Source: Copromyces sp. CBS 386.78 (lineage: Eukaryota; Ascomycota; Sordariomycetes; Sordariales; Sordariaceae). From it: 64,000 bases of DNA. Under the pieces are notes generated by a model, which saw only the letters and a list, made by a program, of their open reading frames with translations, did not search any database and had not been told where the DNA came from. Below are positions 23,480 through 35,390 of the stretch, piece by piece. The stretch spans positions 434,001 through 498,000 of the forward strand of contig MU839100.1 of the NCBI GenBank assembly GCA_030685235.1. The letters run 5' to 3'. A program made the translations under genes and the position numbers. Every line of letters begins with the position of its first letter. The stretch's first letter is position 1.

Positions 23480-23795
23480 ATATATATAGTATTGCATTAA
23501 TTTGCCCGCTTCGATTCGGATTACCTATTTATCTACGGGTAGTAAATAATACGGTATTAGTATTTAGTTTGGGACTTATACGCGATTTACAGTTTAGAGG
23601 CGTAATAAAGAGGTAGAAGAAAAAGAAAAGAAAAAAAGTAAAAATTCTTATATACGTATAATATTGCGTTGATCTACCCTCTTTAATTTGGGTTTTACCT
23701 ATTTACTTGCGGGTAGTAGGATAACGCGGCTTCAGTTTAGTGTAGGACTTATACGCAATTTACGGTTTAAAGGCGTAATATAAGGAAAGAAAAAA
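23480..23795. repeat. Two direct copies of a roughly 130-bp module
   Basis: The first copy runs from about 23490 to 23620 and the second from about 23662 to 23795. Shared words include ATTACCTATTTATCTACGGG / TTACCTATTTACTTGCGGG, GGGACTTATACGCGATTTAC / AGGACTTATACGCAATTTAC and TAGAGGCGTAATAAAG / TAAAGGCGTAATATAAG. Each is followed by a purine-rich tract, and the second tract extends to about 23870. The pair lies in the host transposase between its central and C-terminal parts. Confidence 0.75.
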
Positions 23796-23879
23796 AGAAA
23801 AAAGATAAAAGAAAAAGATAAAAGATAAAAGAAAAAGATAAAAAATAAAAAAAAAGATAAAAGATAGAAAGAAATATTT

Positions 23880-24636
23880 AATATATTTTTCGTAATCTTT
23901 CTTTTAGTAAAGTTTGACGTACTTTTAAAAATCAATTTGGGTTTCAATTACTAAACCCTATTTATAAAGATATATAGGATAAAAGTAGTTTGCCGTTTAT
24001 TTTAGCCGCTTCGGTCAGTTTTACCTATAATAATATTATTACTTCTAATATCGTATGTAGTACTTTTAATAAATTCGAAAAGTATAGGAGTTTTATTAAA
24101 GTTAATAATAAAATTTTTAGCTACTTAATTAAAAGAGGGGAAATTAATTAATAATAAAGATAATAATAATTATATAAAAAGAGTATAAATTGTTTATTTT
24201 GCGGGGGGTTAGCGGGCTATATATTAGATAGGTAATATTTATAGTTATAGGCTAGGTAATATTTCGTTAAATAAATTTAAGGAAATTAATAATTAGACGA
24301 AGATAATTTTCCAATATTTTTGAAAATTATTATATAATCCAACGAAGGGAAATATTATAGTAGCGTATAAATTTTTTAAATTAATTAGTTAAGAATATAA
24401 ATTCTGATTTAGAGCGTTTTATTAATTTATAGAAAGTGTTTTTGGCCGTTAATTTAAATTAATTAATGCGTACAATTTCGCCTAATTTATATTTATTAAA
24501 AAAGTTAGTGAAAATTTTCTTTTCTATATTTAGTTATTTCGGTTAGAAAGGAAAGGGAATACTATAAATAATTTTATTTTTATACTACTATTAATATTAA
24601 ATAGTCGTATATAGGATTTTAAAATAGATTATTACT
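23880..24636 (-). pseudogene. Transposase, central part with DDE catalytic region (RIP-degraded)
   Basis: This minus-strand piece continues the frame cut by C. It contains RWIIQQFSKILENY-like text, then NFNKTPILFEF at about 24079-24111, then DRSG*NKRQTTFILYI near 23985-24030 and a KPKLIF segment. In this transposase family the matching text is a DETP motif followed by SGWDKRQATL. The first catalytic Asp is therefore now Asn, and the Trp of SGW is now a stop. Both changes are typical of RIP (G to A). Confidence 0.7.
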
Positions 24637-24913
24637 TGTAAGGGTGCAGTAGAGCGATACGCAGGTGCTGGCCAGAAGGTAATTTATTAAGGTTCTACGA
24701 GGGGAAAAGGGGAGAAGGACTAGCCCGTAGGGCGGTCTAGCTACCTATCTTTTTATAGCCGTATGCCGTACGTAGATGCCTAACTGCCTAAAGTAGTATA
24801 ATAGGGGTTGGAGGAGCCCCGAGGGTATTCGAAGGGCGTACCGGCTTACTATACTAATATTAGTCTAACTAACTGTATACCAAATATTAATACTAAACGC
24901 CAAACCTATAATA
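24637..24913 (-). repeat. 3' LTR of element C
   Basis: 277 bp. The outer (left) part, with AGGGTGCAGTAGAGCGATAC, is nearly free of RIP. The inner (right) part is heavily changed, for example GGCTTACTATACTAATATTA where the other copy has GGCTTGCCGTACCGGCACCG. Confidence 0.9.
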
Positions 24914-24917
24914 TTAA

Positions 24918-24933
24918 CCCCCCCCTTCTCCCC
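24918..24933 (-). other. Polypurine tract of element C
   Basis: On the minus strand this reads GGGGAGAAGGGGGGGG, four bases from the 3' LTR. It primes plus-strand DNA in LTR elements and independently confirms the minus orientation of C. Confidence 0.8.
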
Positions 24934-25239
24934 TACAAACACGTCGCGTAAGCTATACTTATTATTTATATTAACTAAATCTCACCCCCCTTCTAAACTT
25001 ACTCTCTTTCTTTCTTATTCCCTATTAATAATTATAATTATAGCGTTAATATACCCTTGCCCAAATATCCTTCCCTACCTAATATTTTATTACCCTTATT
25101 ATTAATCTTTCGCTATTTCCTAATTATCTTTAGAATTTAAAACCCGTTATTCTAATTTACTCCTACTAATTAATATACTTTCTAATTTATCTCCTAATTT
25201 TAACCCTTTTAAGCTCCGCCCTATTACGCCCGCGCCCTA

Positions 25240-26600
25240 TATACCTAAAATAATTATTACCGTACCGCCGCCGTCTAATACTAGGAAGTCCGCCCGCGCT
25301 ACTATTATTAAAATAATACCGTAGTAGTATTCTAAATATATAAACGTTAGGGACGCTAATACTTATATATTTATAAAAGGCCGGGATTATTATACGCCCT
25401 ACTTCAAAATTAAACAGGCCGATATTTATTATACTTAGCTCCTTACTATCTAAGAACGGTATACCGCCTAATTAGTACGTAATTACCCCGTTAATAAAAG
25501 TATTACAACGGAAATTTATAATCTTTTCCGGAAGATGGTAATAATTGCCCGCTACTTTAATAAATTAAAGAAAAATAATTTAACTATTAAATAAATAACC
25601 CTATAATTCTAAATATATTTATATTTATATTTCCTAAAGATGCTGCCTATAAAGTATTTAATTACTCCGCGGGGGTCGAACTGCTTACTACCGCTACTCT
25701 AATCGCCGCTGTAGTATTTTTAATTGCAATCCCGGCGAATTTTAAATTTACGCCCTCTATTACCTTAATAGAAGTATAATAAATTTTAAATAAATTAGGG
25801 GAAGAGCTTCGCTCCCTCTATACCGATTAAAATAGTTAAGCCGGTTCTTAAGCCTTCGTTTTCGCTAAATTCTCCCGTACTAATTATAAGGCTGCTACTA
25901 CTACTAGGGCTACTGCCGCCGACGCTACCGCCGACGCTAAGATTGCCGCCGTTGTTACCGAAAGTACTATTACCGCCGCTCTAAATACCGTTACTAGTAT
26001 TAATACTACCGTTTCCGGGTTCGAATTCCGTCTTTCTAAATTCAATTCCTAATTTAATACTATCCGTACTAATATTACAGTATTAAATACCTATACTACT
26101 AGGTTCGAATCTTAATATACTATCGCCCGGTCGACTTTCGGCTAAATTTTAATTCGCTTCGATAAATTAGAGGGGAAAGAAAAGGAGAGGGAAAGGAAAG
26201 AGTATAGGGTAATAGAAATAGAGGGGGAAAATAATATTAATAATTTAAGGCTCGATATTCGTATTCGGTTAGTAAAATTGTTTAGGGGTATAATTAGGGG
26301 TATTAATATTATTACTATTAAGTTGGAGGAGGAGATAGGGGTAGGGTAGGGGATAAAGGAATTAGAGGAGGAATTCGAAAAGACTGAAAAGAAGGAAAAG
26401 ACTAAGAAAAGAATTCGTTTTACTAATATAAATAAAGAGGAAGAGGCTAAGGAAATTCTTACTAAAAAGAAGAAAAGACTTATTTACTAAATTAAAAAGC
26501 CTTCGTCCTCTATATTCCGGGTATTAGAAAACCTTAATAATATTATAAAGCCGGATTTTAATTCGCTTATCCTAAGGGAAACCCTTTAATTAATTTATTT
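25240..26600 (+). pseudogene. Extra ORF of element C on the opposite strand, coiled-coil-like, unknown function
   Basis: Between the chromodomain and the 3' LTR the plus strand shows clear coding character, opposite to C pol. Nearly all its stops are TAA or TAG at places where Gln or Trp would fit. The N-terminal part reads PPPSNTRKSARATIIKII and later GRDYYTPYFKIKQADIYYTQ. A frame change near 25.62-25.65 kb (mutation or intron) leads to FPKDAAYKVFNYSAGVE, an Ala/Thr-rich section, and a long charged C-terminus with KLEGKEKEREREYR and KELEEEFEKTEKKEKTKK. It looks helical or coiled-coil. I recognise no family, and no Cys/His knuckle or protease motif is seen. Confidence 0.55.
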
Positions 26601-26713
26601 CGTTTAATTTTTATACCTTTTTACTAATACCGCTAATATTAATTAATCTCCCCTCTATTTAACTTTAACCCTTATAAATTAATTTATTAGCCTATTATTA
26701 ACTCGAATATTTC

Positions 26714-26876
26714 CGTATTTCTATTCAAAAGTTTCAAGCGCTTCGGATTCTATAAAATTTTTTAAGGGGTACTACGAAAATTTATAATACCCTACCTACT
26801 TAATAAGAACCTTCCTATTTATTAATAAACTATTTATATATAATATTTCTTTTATAAAATATTCTTCTTCGCCCTC
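26714..26876 (-). pseudogene. Chromodomain at the C-terminus of element C integrase
   Basis: On the minus strand the frame reads EYFIKEILYINS, then VLIK*VGYYKFS*YPL, then SEALETFE*KYG. This follows the chromodomain pattern EYxVEKIL...YLVKWKGY...TWEPxxNL. The Trp of VKW is now TAG. Chromodomains of this type direct integration to methylated histone H3 in chromoviruses, which is family knowledge. The domain is broken here by RIP stops. Confidence 0.7.
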
Positions 26877-28280
26877 TATTAAAATAAGTAAGGGTTAATA
26901 ATCTATAGTAATTTACCCTAATAAAGGGTCGTCTATAACCCTCTAGAGGAGATTAATATAAAAAATATTATAAACGTTATTCAGTAAACCGGTAAATTCT
27001 ACGACTAACGGGGAAAGGATTCGAAAAATAGTATACTTAATATATAATTAATTAAATTTCTTTTTAAATTTAAAAGAGGCGTAATTCTTAAAATTCAATT
27101 ATACTTTATCGCCAATTTAAAAACGTTCAACAGGTCGGTAAGTACGGTTAATATATTTCTCCTACTTTTAGGCCGCTACGGCTATAATAATTTAATAAAT
27201 ATCTATAATTTATAATAATTTTTCGACGAATTATTAAGCCTAAATATCTGCTAAGATACGAAAATTTCTAACCGATTCGGGGGTAATTAATACTAGAGTT
27301 TTAAAATTATAACCGTATACTATAAAAAAGAGGGATATATTAATAAACGTATTAATACGATTATTAATTGCTAATTAAGCTATTAGGCACTATTTATATT
27401 AATTATTTTAAGCCTAATTAATATATACTTAAAAAGGCTTAAACTTTTTAATTTATCCTTTCGGAACTACTATCGGTCTAAAGGTAATAAACTATACTTA
27501 ATAACTATTTAATACCTAAGAATTCGTAGAATCTTTTTTAAAACTATCTAGTCTAATTAAAACCCCGGTCGCTAACGATTAACCGTAACTAACTATAATA
27601 CTAAACGAAGTAAATTAAAAACTTTTCGGCGTACGTTTTTATATTTATCGATAATATAAATTCTAAGATAACATTCTTATTAAGGCGGTCTATAATAATT
27701 AGGAGGCAAATATTACCTCCTAATAAAGGAAAGTTAGTAATAAAGTCTATTTAAATATTCCGGAAAAATTAATCTAAAATAAGTAGAAATTATAGGAGCC
27801 CCCTCCGCTAATTTCTTTAATACTTAACCGAATTGTAAATATAGTAATTATAAAGAAATTATTATATATATATATTTAATAACGGCTAATAAAAGTACCG
27901 AATAAGAATTATTATAATATTTATTCTTCTTAAGTACCCGAAGGCCTAAGAATCGTATATAATTTAAATAATCTTAGTATAGAAGGTATTAAATTTTCTA
28001 TTGGAATTAGAAAATTATATAGCTTCGGACTTAATCGCTATTAAATTCCTAGGGATTTAGAATTTATTTTTATACCGAAGTCTACTTTTATTGTCTATTA
28101 AATAGTTTACAATTTAAAACTTTAATTTTATAAAGGAGAAGTCCTATTCGTTATTTTTAACCGCCTAAAATATTTATTAATAGAAAGAATCCTTTATAAT
28201 AATAATATTTTAAAAATATTATAAATCCGGATCTTCGAATATTTATACTCCCTTCCTTATTTCTAAACGCCGTTATATCC
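26877..28280 (-). pseudogene. Element C pol, distal part (RNase H/integrase side)
   Basis: Minus-strand frame between the A insertion site and the chromodomain. The recognisable piece near 27.10-27.16 kb reads EYINRTYRPVERFLNW, which fits the post-integrase region before the chromodomain. The rest is heavily mutated; I place it by order rather than by motifs. Confidence 0.5.
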
Positions 28281-28285
28281 CTATT

Positions 28286-28517
28286 TATCACGGGGTTAGC
28301 CTATATTGCATGTGCTGGTAACAGTAGCTCTCTGAGACTACTGTCACCATTTCGGTTAATTGGCTGCGGCCTCCCGCCATAGACTTACTAGTTTATAGCT
28401 CGAGTCCTATAAAGCCTATCTCCCGAGCGTACCTCTATACTTCTCTTCCTTTCCTCTCCTCGTACAATTACGTATATTTAATATTTATACCCAACTTTTC
28501 GCCCTCTACCCGTAATA
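28286..28517 (+). repeat. 5' LTR of element A
   Basis: 232 bp, from TATCACGGGGTTAGCC to ACCCGTAATA. CpA and TpG are better kept in its outer half (for example TTGCATGTGCTGG) than in the 3' copy. Confidence 0.92.
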
Positions 28518-28619
28518 GTTAATTATACCTTTTAACTATTACGTTTATAGCGTAAACCTATTTATTGCGATTATTTTTCGATCGCGCGCGTATAGGGATC
28601 GCCTCGTTACAAGTCGCTA

Positions 28620-30330
28620 AGCCTAATACCCCCCTAAGTATCGATAATCGTAATTATAATAATCGCCCAATTAAAATTCTAACATCCTTTTACTAATACA
28701 TAAGGGAAAGTACTCTTTATTTAATAGATAAGAGATCGCTTATTTTTAACTACTTTAAACGGTCCTAGTAGCAGACCTTTATTTTTATTTTATTTTAAAT
28801 AATTACTTCTTTTTTATTTTATATTTTACGACGATAGCAATCCCGCCTTTTTTTCCCCTAACAGTAGTATTAATAGCGGTAATCTTCTTAACTTTTCTAT
28901 TCCTACTACTAATAACGGTAATCCGTTTAATTTAGAATTATTACGTTCTACTATTAATATTTTTAATAGCGAATTCGATATTATAATTTATTGCGCTACG
29001 CTTTTCGACCTTCTTTAACCTACTATTATAATTCTCGCTAATCTTTTCGAAGGCTTCGATTAATTAAAAGGTTTCCTAATCCCATACAAATATTTTAAAG
29101 TAACTTCTCTTTTCTTTTAAACCTTTACTTTCTACTCTATTATTATACTTCTTAATCGCCTTTATTATACTAATTTCGAATACTACAACAATTTCGAAAG
29201 TAATTTCTAATATTTTGAAGAGGAATTTAGAATTGCCCGCTAAATAGCCGACGACGCTTAATCTAACTTCAATTAAAAGAACTTCGATTATATTAATTTT
29301 AAATCCGTTTATAATATTTTATTCGTAGAATATAATACTTTTAAAATATAAATTTCCTCTTTTTCCCCTATTAATAATATAACTACGAAAGTAATTATAT
29401 CCTCCTTTCTTCGCTAAATAGTAGAAAACCTACTTATTTTTATAAGTAAGGAAATTAGCGGTCCCGTTCGCAAATATAAGATTTTTAAAGCTTAGCGTTT
29501 TTATATTTAATTTTAATAGAAATATAATGCCGCTCTTTACTCTTCTAAAGATATTAAAATTATTTATACTACTATATTTTTAGGACTTAAGATTTTATTC
29601 GGCATTTAGGATAATTTGGACGTAATCTAATTAGACCCCAATAAAGCGAATTAACGTTAGAAAATAAATATTAAATTTATAGAATATTTAGTCTTTCGTT
29701 TTTAGAATATAAATTTTAAAATAGATGCTAGCCGCCGTTTATAAGAATTATATATAAAGAATATATTTTTCGCGGATTTCGAATTTAAATTAATTAATTT
29801 AATAAACTTCTATAATTTCGATAATTCGATAAAGGTTTATTATTTCCGGAATAAGATTAATAAGTATTTCTATAATACTTTTACTTATTACGACCTTCCC
29901 CCCGATAACGATTTTAAATATTAATTCGAAATTTATTATAACGTCGCTAATAATTTTAAAAACGCGGATTATTATTAAAAGATAGCGAATTATTTCTTTA
30001 ATTTTAGTAGCAATATTAATAATAATAATAATAGCAGAGGTCGCTCTAGCGCCAAACTTTTTACTAATAACGTTTTTATTAGTTAGGGCGGTAATAAAAT
30101 AGATTTAAACGCCGTTAATTTTGTAATCTTTATCTATAAGGATATTTTCGATTAATATTCTTACGATAGCCTCTACTATTATTATAGTAAGCCCGGTTAT
30201 ATTGCCCGCAATTATACTACCTTAATTAATTATAGTTCTTAAGGCCCCTAATACTCTACTAGTAAAAAGTTAAAGAATAAAAGTCATAGCAAAGGTTATA
30301 ATTAAAAGTAAGTCTGCGCCGCTAATACTA
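28620..30330 (+). pseudogene. Element A gag, with mutated zinc knuckle
   Basis: Plus-strand coding character with RIP-type stops. At 30174-30215 the frame reads Y-x2-Y-x4-Y-x4-Y around SKPG, the CCHC knuckle with all four ligands as Tyr. A Lys/Ser-rich piece (SKKLKNKSHSKG) follows. Confidence 0.65.
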
Positions 30331-30574
30331 TTCTAGCTACCCCGGCTACTCTAATTGCCCTCGCCGAGCCTGCTACTAGTAGAGAGTATTATAACGATTA
30401 GGAAAACATTTAGCCTCTATATATAATTGCGTATAGAAGTTTGGCCGGGTTATATTTAAGAGACGAGTTTTAGGCTCTACGGAATTAGAAGGTTTAGAGG
30501 AAATTAAAGTTTAATTATTAAATAATTTTACTTCCCTAAATTTAATATTTTTATTTTTTTATATTATAACCCGT

Positions 30575-30838
30575 TTGTATAAAGATTATTATATTACCCT
30601 TATTAATAGCAGTTATTCTACTTTCGCGTTTATTAATCGCTCCTTTATCGTTAAAAATAACTTTCCTTATTTCCAATTATTAAAAGCGAAAAAATTCGTT
30701 TTTATTAACGGAATAGTTAAAAATATTATTTTTAAAGGAATAATAATTAAACTCCAGATCGGTTATTACGAAGAGACTATTACTTTTTTAGTTTACAATA
30801 TTTTTAAAAAATACTTAATTATTTTAAACTTCTTATAA
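30575..30838 (+). pseudogene. Element A retropepsin-like protease segment
   Basis: An 87-codon stretch free of stops. TLINSSYSTFAFINRSF matches the layout of the retropepsin active-site loop (hydrophobic-D-S/T-G-A-x-x-x-F-I). The catalytic Asp is Asn and the Gly is Ser, both G-to-A changes. The end, YLIILNFL, fits the (I)ILGxxWL element. It is a chance survivor of RIP inside gag-pol, not a separate gene. Confidence 0.65.
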
Positions 30839-31899
30839 ATATAATACTATTAGTTAGAAATCGATTACAAATAATATAATATATACTTTAACTATACCAC
30901 CTACTAAGGCCGCTATTTACTAGCGGATTTTTCTAAATATTAGACAGTAGTATTTAAAGCCTTTATTAACCGGGTTTTAATAGCCTCCGTTTACTAAATA
31001 CTTATCCTGCTAATTAAGAAGGGAGAAATTAAATTTCCTTTTCTAATTATTAAAAAGGAGGAAACCGAATCCCACCTTCTAACTATTAAAAAAGAGAAGA
31101 TTAAAAAGGTCGCGGTAGAATTTATTTTAAAACTTTTATCTGCTCCCAAACTCCCTCCTACTACTATTAAATTTAAGATCGATCCTAAGACCGGTTACCG
31201 TACGGTCCCCGTTCCTATTTAAGCGCTAATAGTCCGGAAGGTTAAATTTAAAATCGTTATTACCGGTACTACCATTCTCTTTATTAAAATTAAGAGCCCT
31301 ACGCTTTACGAACTTTATATACGTATAGGTAGCCGACGTATTTTAATTAACGTAAATTACCCCTAATACCGCCGCCTTCGTAAATTTAATTATAAGTTTA
31401 ACCCTAGTAATATTAAAGTACTTAACGTAGCCGTATTCAATTTTATTTACGAAAAAGAGTAATTATAACCGTACGTTATAAATTACGCCGAAATCGAAAA
31501 GCTGCCGGCTATAACGGATTTTTAAAATTTAAATTTAACTAAAGAAATAGTTAATAATATTATAGAGGGCGATAGAAGGAAGTACAAGGAAAGTTTACCC
31601 CCCGCGTTCTATAATTTTATTAACAAAATAATTAATATCTATATTTTAAAAAATACCCGCGAGGCTGTAATCTTGGCTAAAGCAATTAATTTTATTAGGA
31701 ATTTCGAGACCGATATATCTATATACGAGGAGATTATTTAATAGATATATTTAACTAAAGTCGACGAAGAAAATATAAAGAAATTTTTCGATAAAATAGA
31801 CCGGTTACTAAAGATTAAAAAGGAGATTATTGAAATTTTAAACCGTTTTAAGGGACGGAGGTATATTAGTGAAATTGCCGTTTTTTTACTCTCGCTAGC

Positions 31900-34700
31900 G
31901 GAGGAAATCCTTTCCTATTATTCATATAATTATAAGATCGAATTATAGCCGGGAGAGTAATTTCCTAATATACGGCCTCGATACGTATTATTTATAGAAG
32001 TAATTATTATTAAAAAGTAAATCGATAATAATTTAAAGAAGAAGTTTATTTGGCCGTTATAATTTACGGCCGCTTCCCCCCTCTTACTAATTAAGAAACT
32101 TAGAAGCGGAGTCTATATTTATATAGATTACCGTAGTATTAATAATATTACGTTGAAAATACGTTATCCGCTACTACTAATTAAAAATTTTTTTAATACG
32201 ATTTATAAAGTAAAGATCTTTATAAAATTCGATATTATTACTATATTCAATAGGATTTATATTAAAGAGGGGTATAAATAGTTTACCGCTTTTATTACCC
32301 GTTTTAGCCTCTATAAATCTATTATATATCTTTTCGGTTTATAAAGCGCGCTGGGGACCTTTTAAAATTATATTAACGATATCCTATATAATATTCTCGA
32401 CGTTTATACTACTATTTATTTTAATAATATTTTAATTTATTCTAATAACGAAGAAAAATATAAAGAATATATTAGGGAAGTTTTATAAAGGATGATTAAG
32501 GTAGGGCTCTAAATCGATATTAATAAATATGAATTCTATACGTAGCGAATTAAATATTTAAGTTTTATTATTATTTTAAGAGGTTTCGAAATAAATTTAA
32601 AAAAAGTTTCTATAATTATAATATAGGAAGTTCTAGATTCTAAAAAATCGCTTTAACGCTTTTTAGGATTTACTAACTTCTACCGTCGTTTTATTAAGTA
32701 TTTCTCTATTATTGCTGGCCTATTATATAAATTAATTAAGAAAACGGCGGGATAGGAATAGGAAGAATAATATTAAAAATCCTTCGAAGTATTAAAGAAG
32801 GCTTTTACGAATAGATCCGTATTTCAGATTTATAATTAGTTAAAATAAACCGTTGTAAAAATGGATACTTCTAATTAAGTATATAGAAGTATGTTATTAT
32901 AATACGATAATAATAGTATCCTTCGCCCTATTGCCTACTTTAATTAGTAGTACTCTTTAATTAAATATAATTATAGTATTTATAATAAAGAATTATTCGC
33001 TATTATTAAAGTTCTAAAAGAGTAGCGCCCCGAATTCGAAAGGGTATAATAATCTTTCGAAATTTTTACAGATTATAAGACTTTAAAAACTTTTACGACT
33101 AATAAATAGCTAATTCCCCGCTATATATAATAGTCCTATTTCCTTTCCTAATTTAATTTTATAATTAAATACCGACCGGATTTATTATAAGTACGCCCTA
33201 ACGCCTTAAATAGGAAATTAAAAAACTTATTTAAAGATAAAATTAACGAGCGGCTACTAATTAAAAATAAAGTTTTATTCGATTATAATATTTTCGTAAA
33301 TGGAACTTTCGTTTTAGAAAATAAAAAAGAAGTTATTAATATTAGAACCGAATATATTTACGACTTAGAAGTAATAAATAATAAATTTATTAACAATTTA
33401 ATTATAGAGAATTATAAGAAGTCAGCGTTTTTATAAGATTTATTTACTTACTTATCGGACTTTAGCCGCTGTATATAATTTAAGGAAATAAAAGATTATT
33501 TAAAAAAGGTATCTTTTATTAAATATAAAGTAATATAAGGATAAATATATTTTCGAAGTACCGTTATTATCGACCTTAACAATATTGAACTTTAATTCTA
33601 ATTCCTCCGCCGTATATACGATTCGCCGTCTACTAGTTACCTAGGTCGTAAAAAGACCTATTCGTTACTTTCTTAATCTTTTTTTTAGTTAAAGATATTT
33701 AATACTATTAAAACTTATTATAAAGCCTATTTACCATATATTAAATCTAAATTATTACAATACTCCCTTTATAAATTCCTAAAACTATTAGCGGTACCCT
33801 TCGCCCTATAGAAAGATATTTCCGTAAATTACGTTACCCCTTTAATACCTTGCGTACATCGGGGATAGGAGTTTAAATACGTGGCCGTCGTCGTTGACCG
33901 TTTAATAAAAATACGATATTTTATTCCTACGGTTAGCTTTACGGCCGAGGAATTGGTAGACCGGTTTATTGAAAAGATTTATAGTATTTATAGCTTATTG
34001 GATTCTATTATATTAAATTGCGGCTCCTAATTCGTTTTATAATTTTAGAGAGTTTTATCCTCCTACGTAGAAGTGGCTTTTAAGCCTTCTTCCGTATTCT
34101 ACCTAACTATTAACAGTTAAATAGAATATATTAATACGGAAATAGAAAAATATTTTCGTTTCTATATTAATTAGGCGTAGGATGATTAAGTAAATTAGTT
34201 CTTAATTGCGGAGTTTACTAATAATAATTTAATTTTTGAAATAATAGGAATATTTCCTTTTTTTATTAATTATAATTTCTACCTTTAAATAAGTATTGAA
34301 CTAACGAAGCTATATCTACTAAATTTATTAATTTAGTAGTAAGCGGAGTATTTTAAAGCTAACGAAGTGGCCGACTATTTTAAAAAAGTATTAGAATACG
34401 TTACGGATTAAGTAAAGTAAATTTAATAACGGTACAAAATTAATATTAATATTCGACGAACGGATATTCCGAAGTATAGAATAGGAGATAAAGTTTTACT
34501 TAATACGGAAAACTTTAATATTAGCCGCCCGTACGTAAAGCTTACCCTCCTTTATAAAGGCCCGTTCGAAATTATTAAAGCGGATAGTTATAGAATTACG
34601 CTTAAATTCCCCGTTAATATAAAGTATAGCCCGACTTTCTACATTAGTAAAATTAAACTATAGGCCGAAGTAGGTATTTTAGGATAATTAGAAGTATAAA
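31900..34700 (+). pseudogene. Element A pol (RT, RNase H, integrase), RIP-inactivated
   Basis: The plus-strand frame reads YIDYRSINNITLKIRYPLLL (RT start near 32.1 kb), TRFSLYKSIIYLFGLQSALGTFQ-like text, then the catalytic motif as YFNN at 32417-32428. FLGFTNFYRRFI, RNase H (VVKMDTSNQVYRSMLLQYD) and YNKELFAIIKVLKEQRPEFE follow. Integrase text VVVDRLIKIRYFIPTV comes next, and the C-terminal part has GDKVLLNTENFN. Order and motifs are typical of Ty3/gypsy. Both RT catalytic Asp residues are Asn. Confidence 0.88.
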
Positions 34701-35153
34701 AGGACGTTTATATAAATTAAAGTCGTAGTATAAAGAAGATTAATAACGAGGAGGATTTAGTAGAATAGAATTTCGTTAAAATTAACGGTTATTATAAAGC
34801 GGTTAATAGTTGTTAGGAATATTTCGTTATTTAGGTACTACTTTATTAACTTTTATAGTAGCCGCGTGTTAATGTGGCTATGTCCTTTAATGTAATACGG
34901 TAATTTTACGAAGTATACTTAGAAATTCTAATACCCTTAAATTAACTAGCGGCGGAGCGGAAGCGAAGGAGGGCGTTAGAAGAGATAGAGGAGCCGGCTA
35001 TAAAAGCGGAAGTTCTGCGAGTGAGGTACGAGAGGAGGTCGTTACAATTGGCGGCTATAGAAGTTTTTTACGGTTGGATTAAACATTTAATAGGGTTATC
35101 TATTATTTTATATAATTTTAGTTAACTATATAGCTTCTTTTAGGTAGGGGTAG

Positions 35154-35385
35154 TATTATAGGGTTAGCCTATATTATATATGCTGGTAATAGTAGCTCTC
35201 TGAGATTACTATTATTATTTCGGTTGATTGGCTGCGGCCTCCCGCTATAGACCCACTAGTTTATAGCTCGAGTTTTATAAAGCCTATTTCCCGAACGTAC
35301 TTCTATACTTCTCTTCCTTTCCTCTCCTCGTACAATTACGCATATCTAATATCTACACCCAACCTCTCGCCCTCTACCCATGATA
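35154..35385 (+). repeat. 3' LTR of element A
   Basis: 232 bp, from TATTATAGGGTTAGCC to ACCCATGATA. The inner half is heavily mutated (TTATATATGCTGG). Differences from the 5' copy are transitions. Confidence 0.92.
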
Positions 35386-35390
35386 CTATT

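Larger units (their letters stand above)
28286..35385 (+). mobile_element. Retroelement A, Ty3/gypsy LTR retrotransposon nested in C
   Basis: 7.1 kb on the plus strand, with 232-bp LTRs at 28286-28517 and 35154-35385. CTATT flanks both (28281-28285 and 35386-35390). The order is gag with a knuckle, protease, RT, RNase H and integrase, then a C-terminal tail without a recognisable chromodomain. A purine tract (TAGGTAGGGGTAG) precedes the 3' LTR. All genes are inactivated by RIP. Confidence 0.92.

Noticed and set aside
23732..23947. 71-codon minus-strand Phe/Leu-rich frame
   Set aside because: Product of the purine-rich tract plus a piece of mutated transposase, not a gene.
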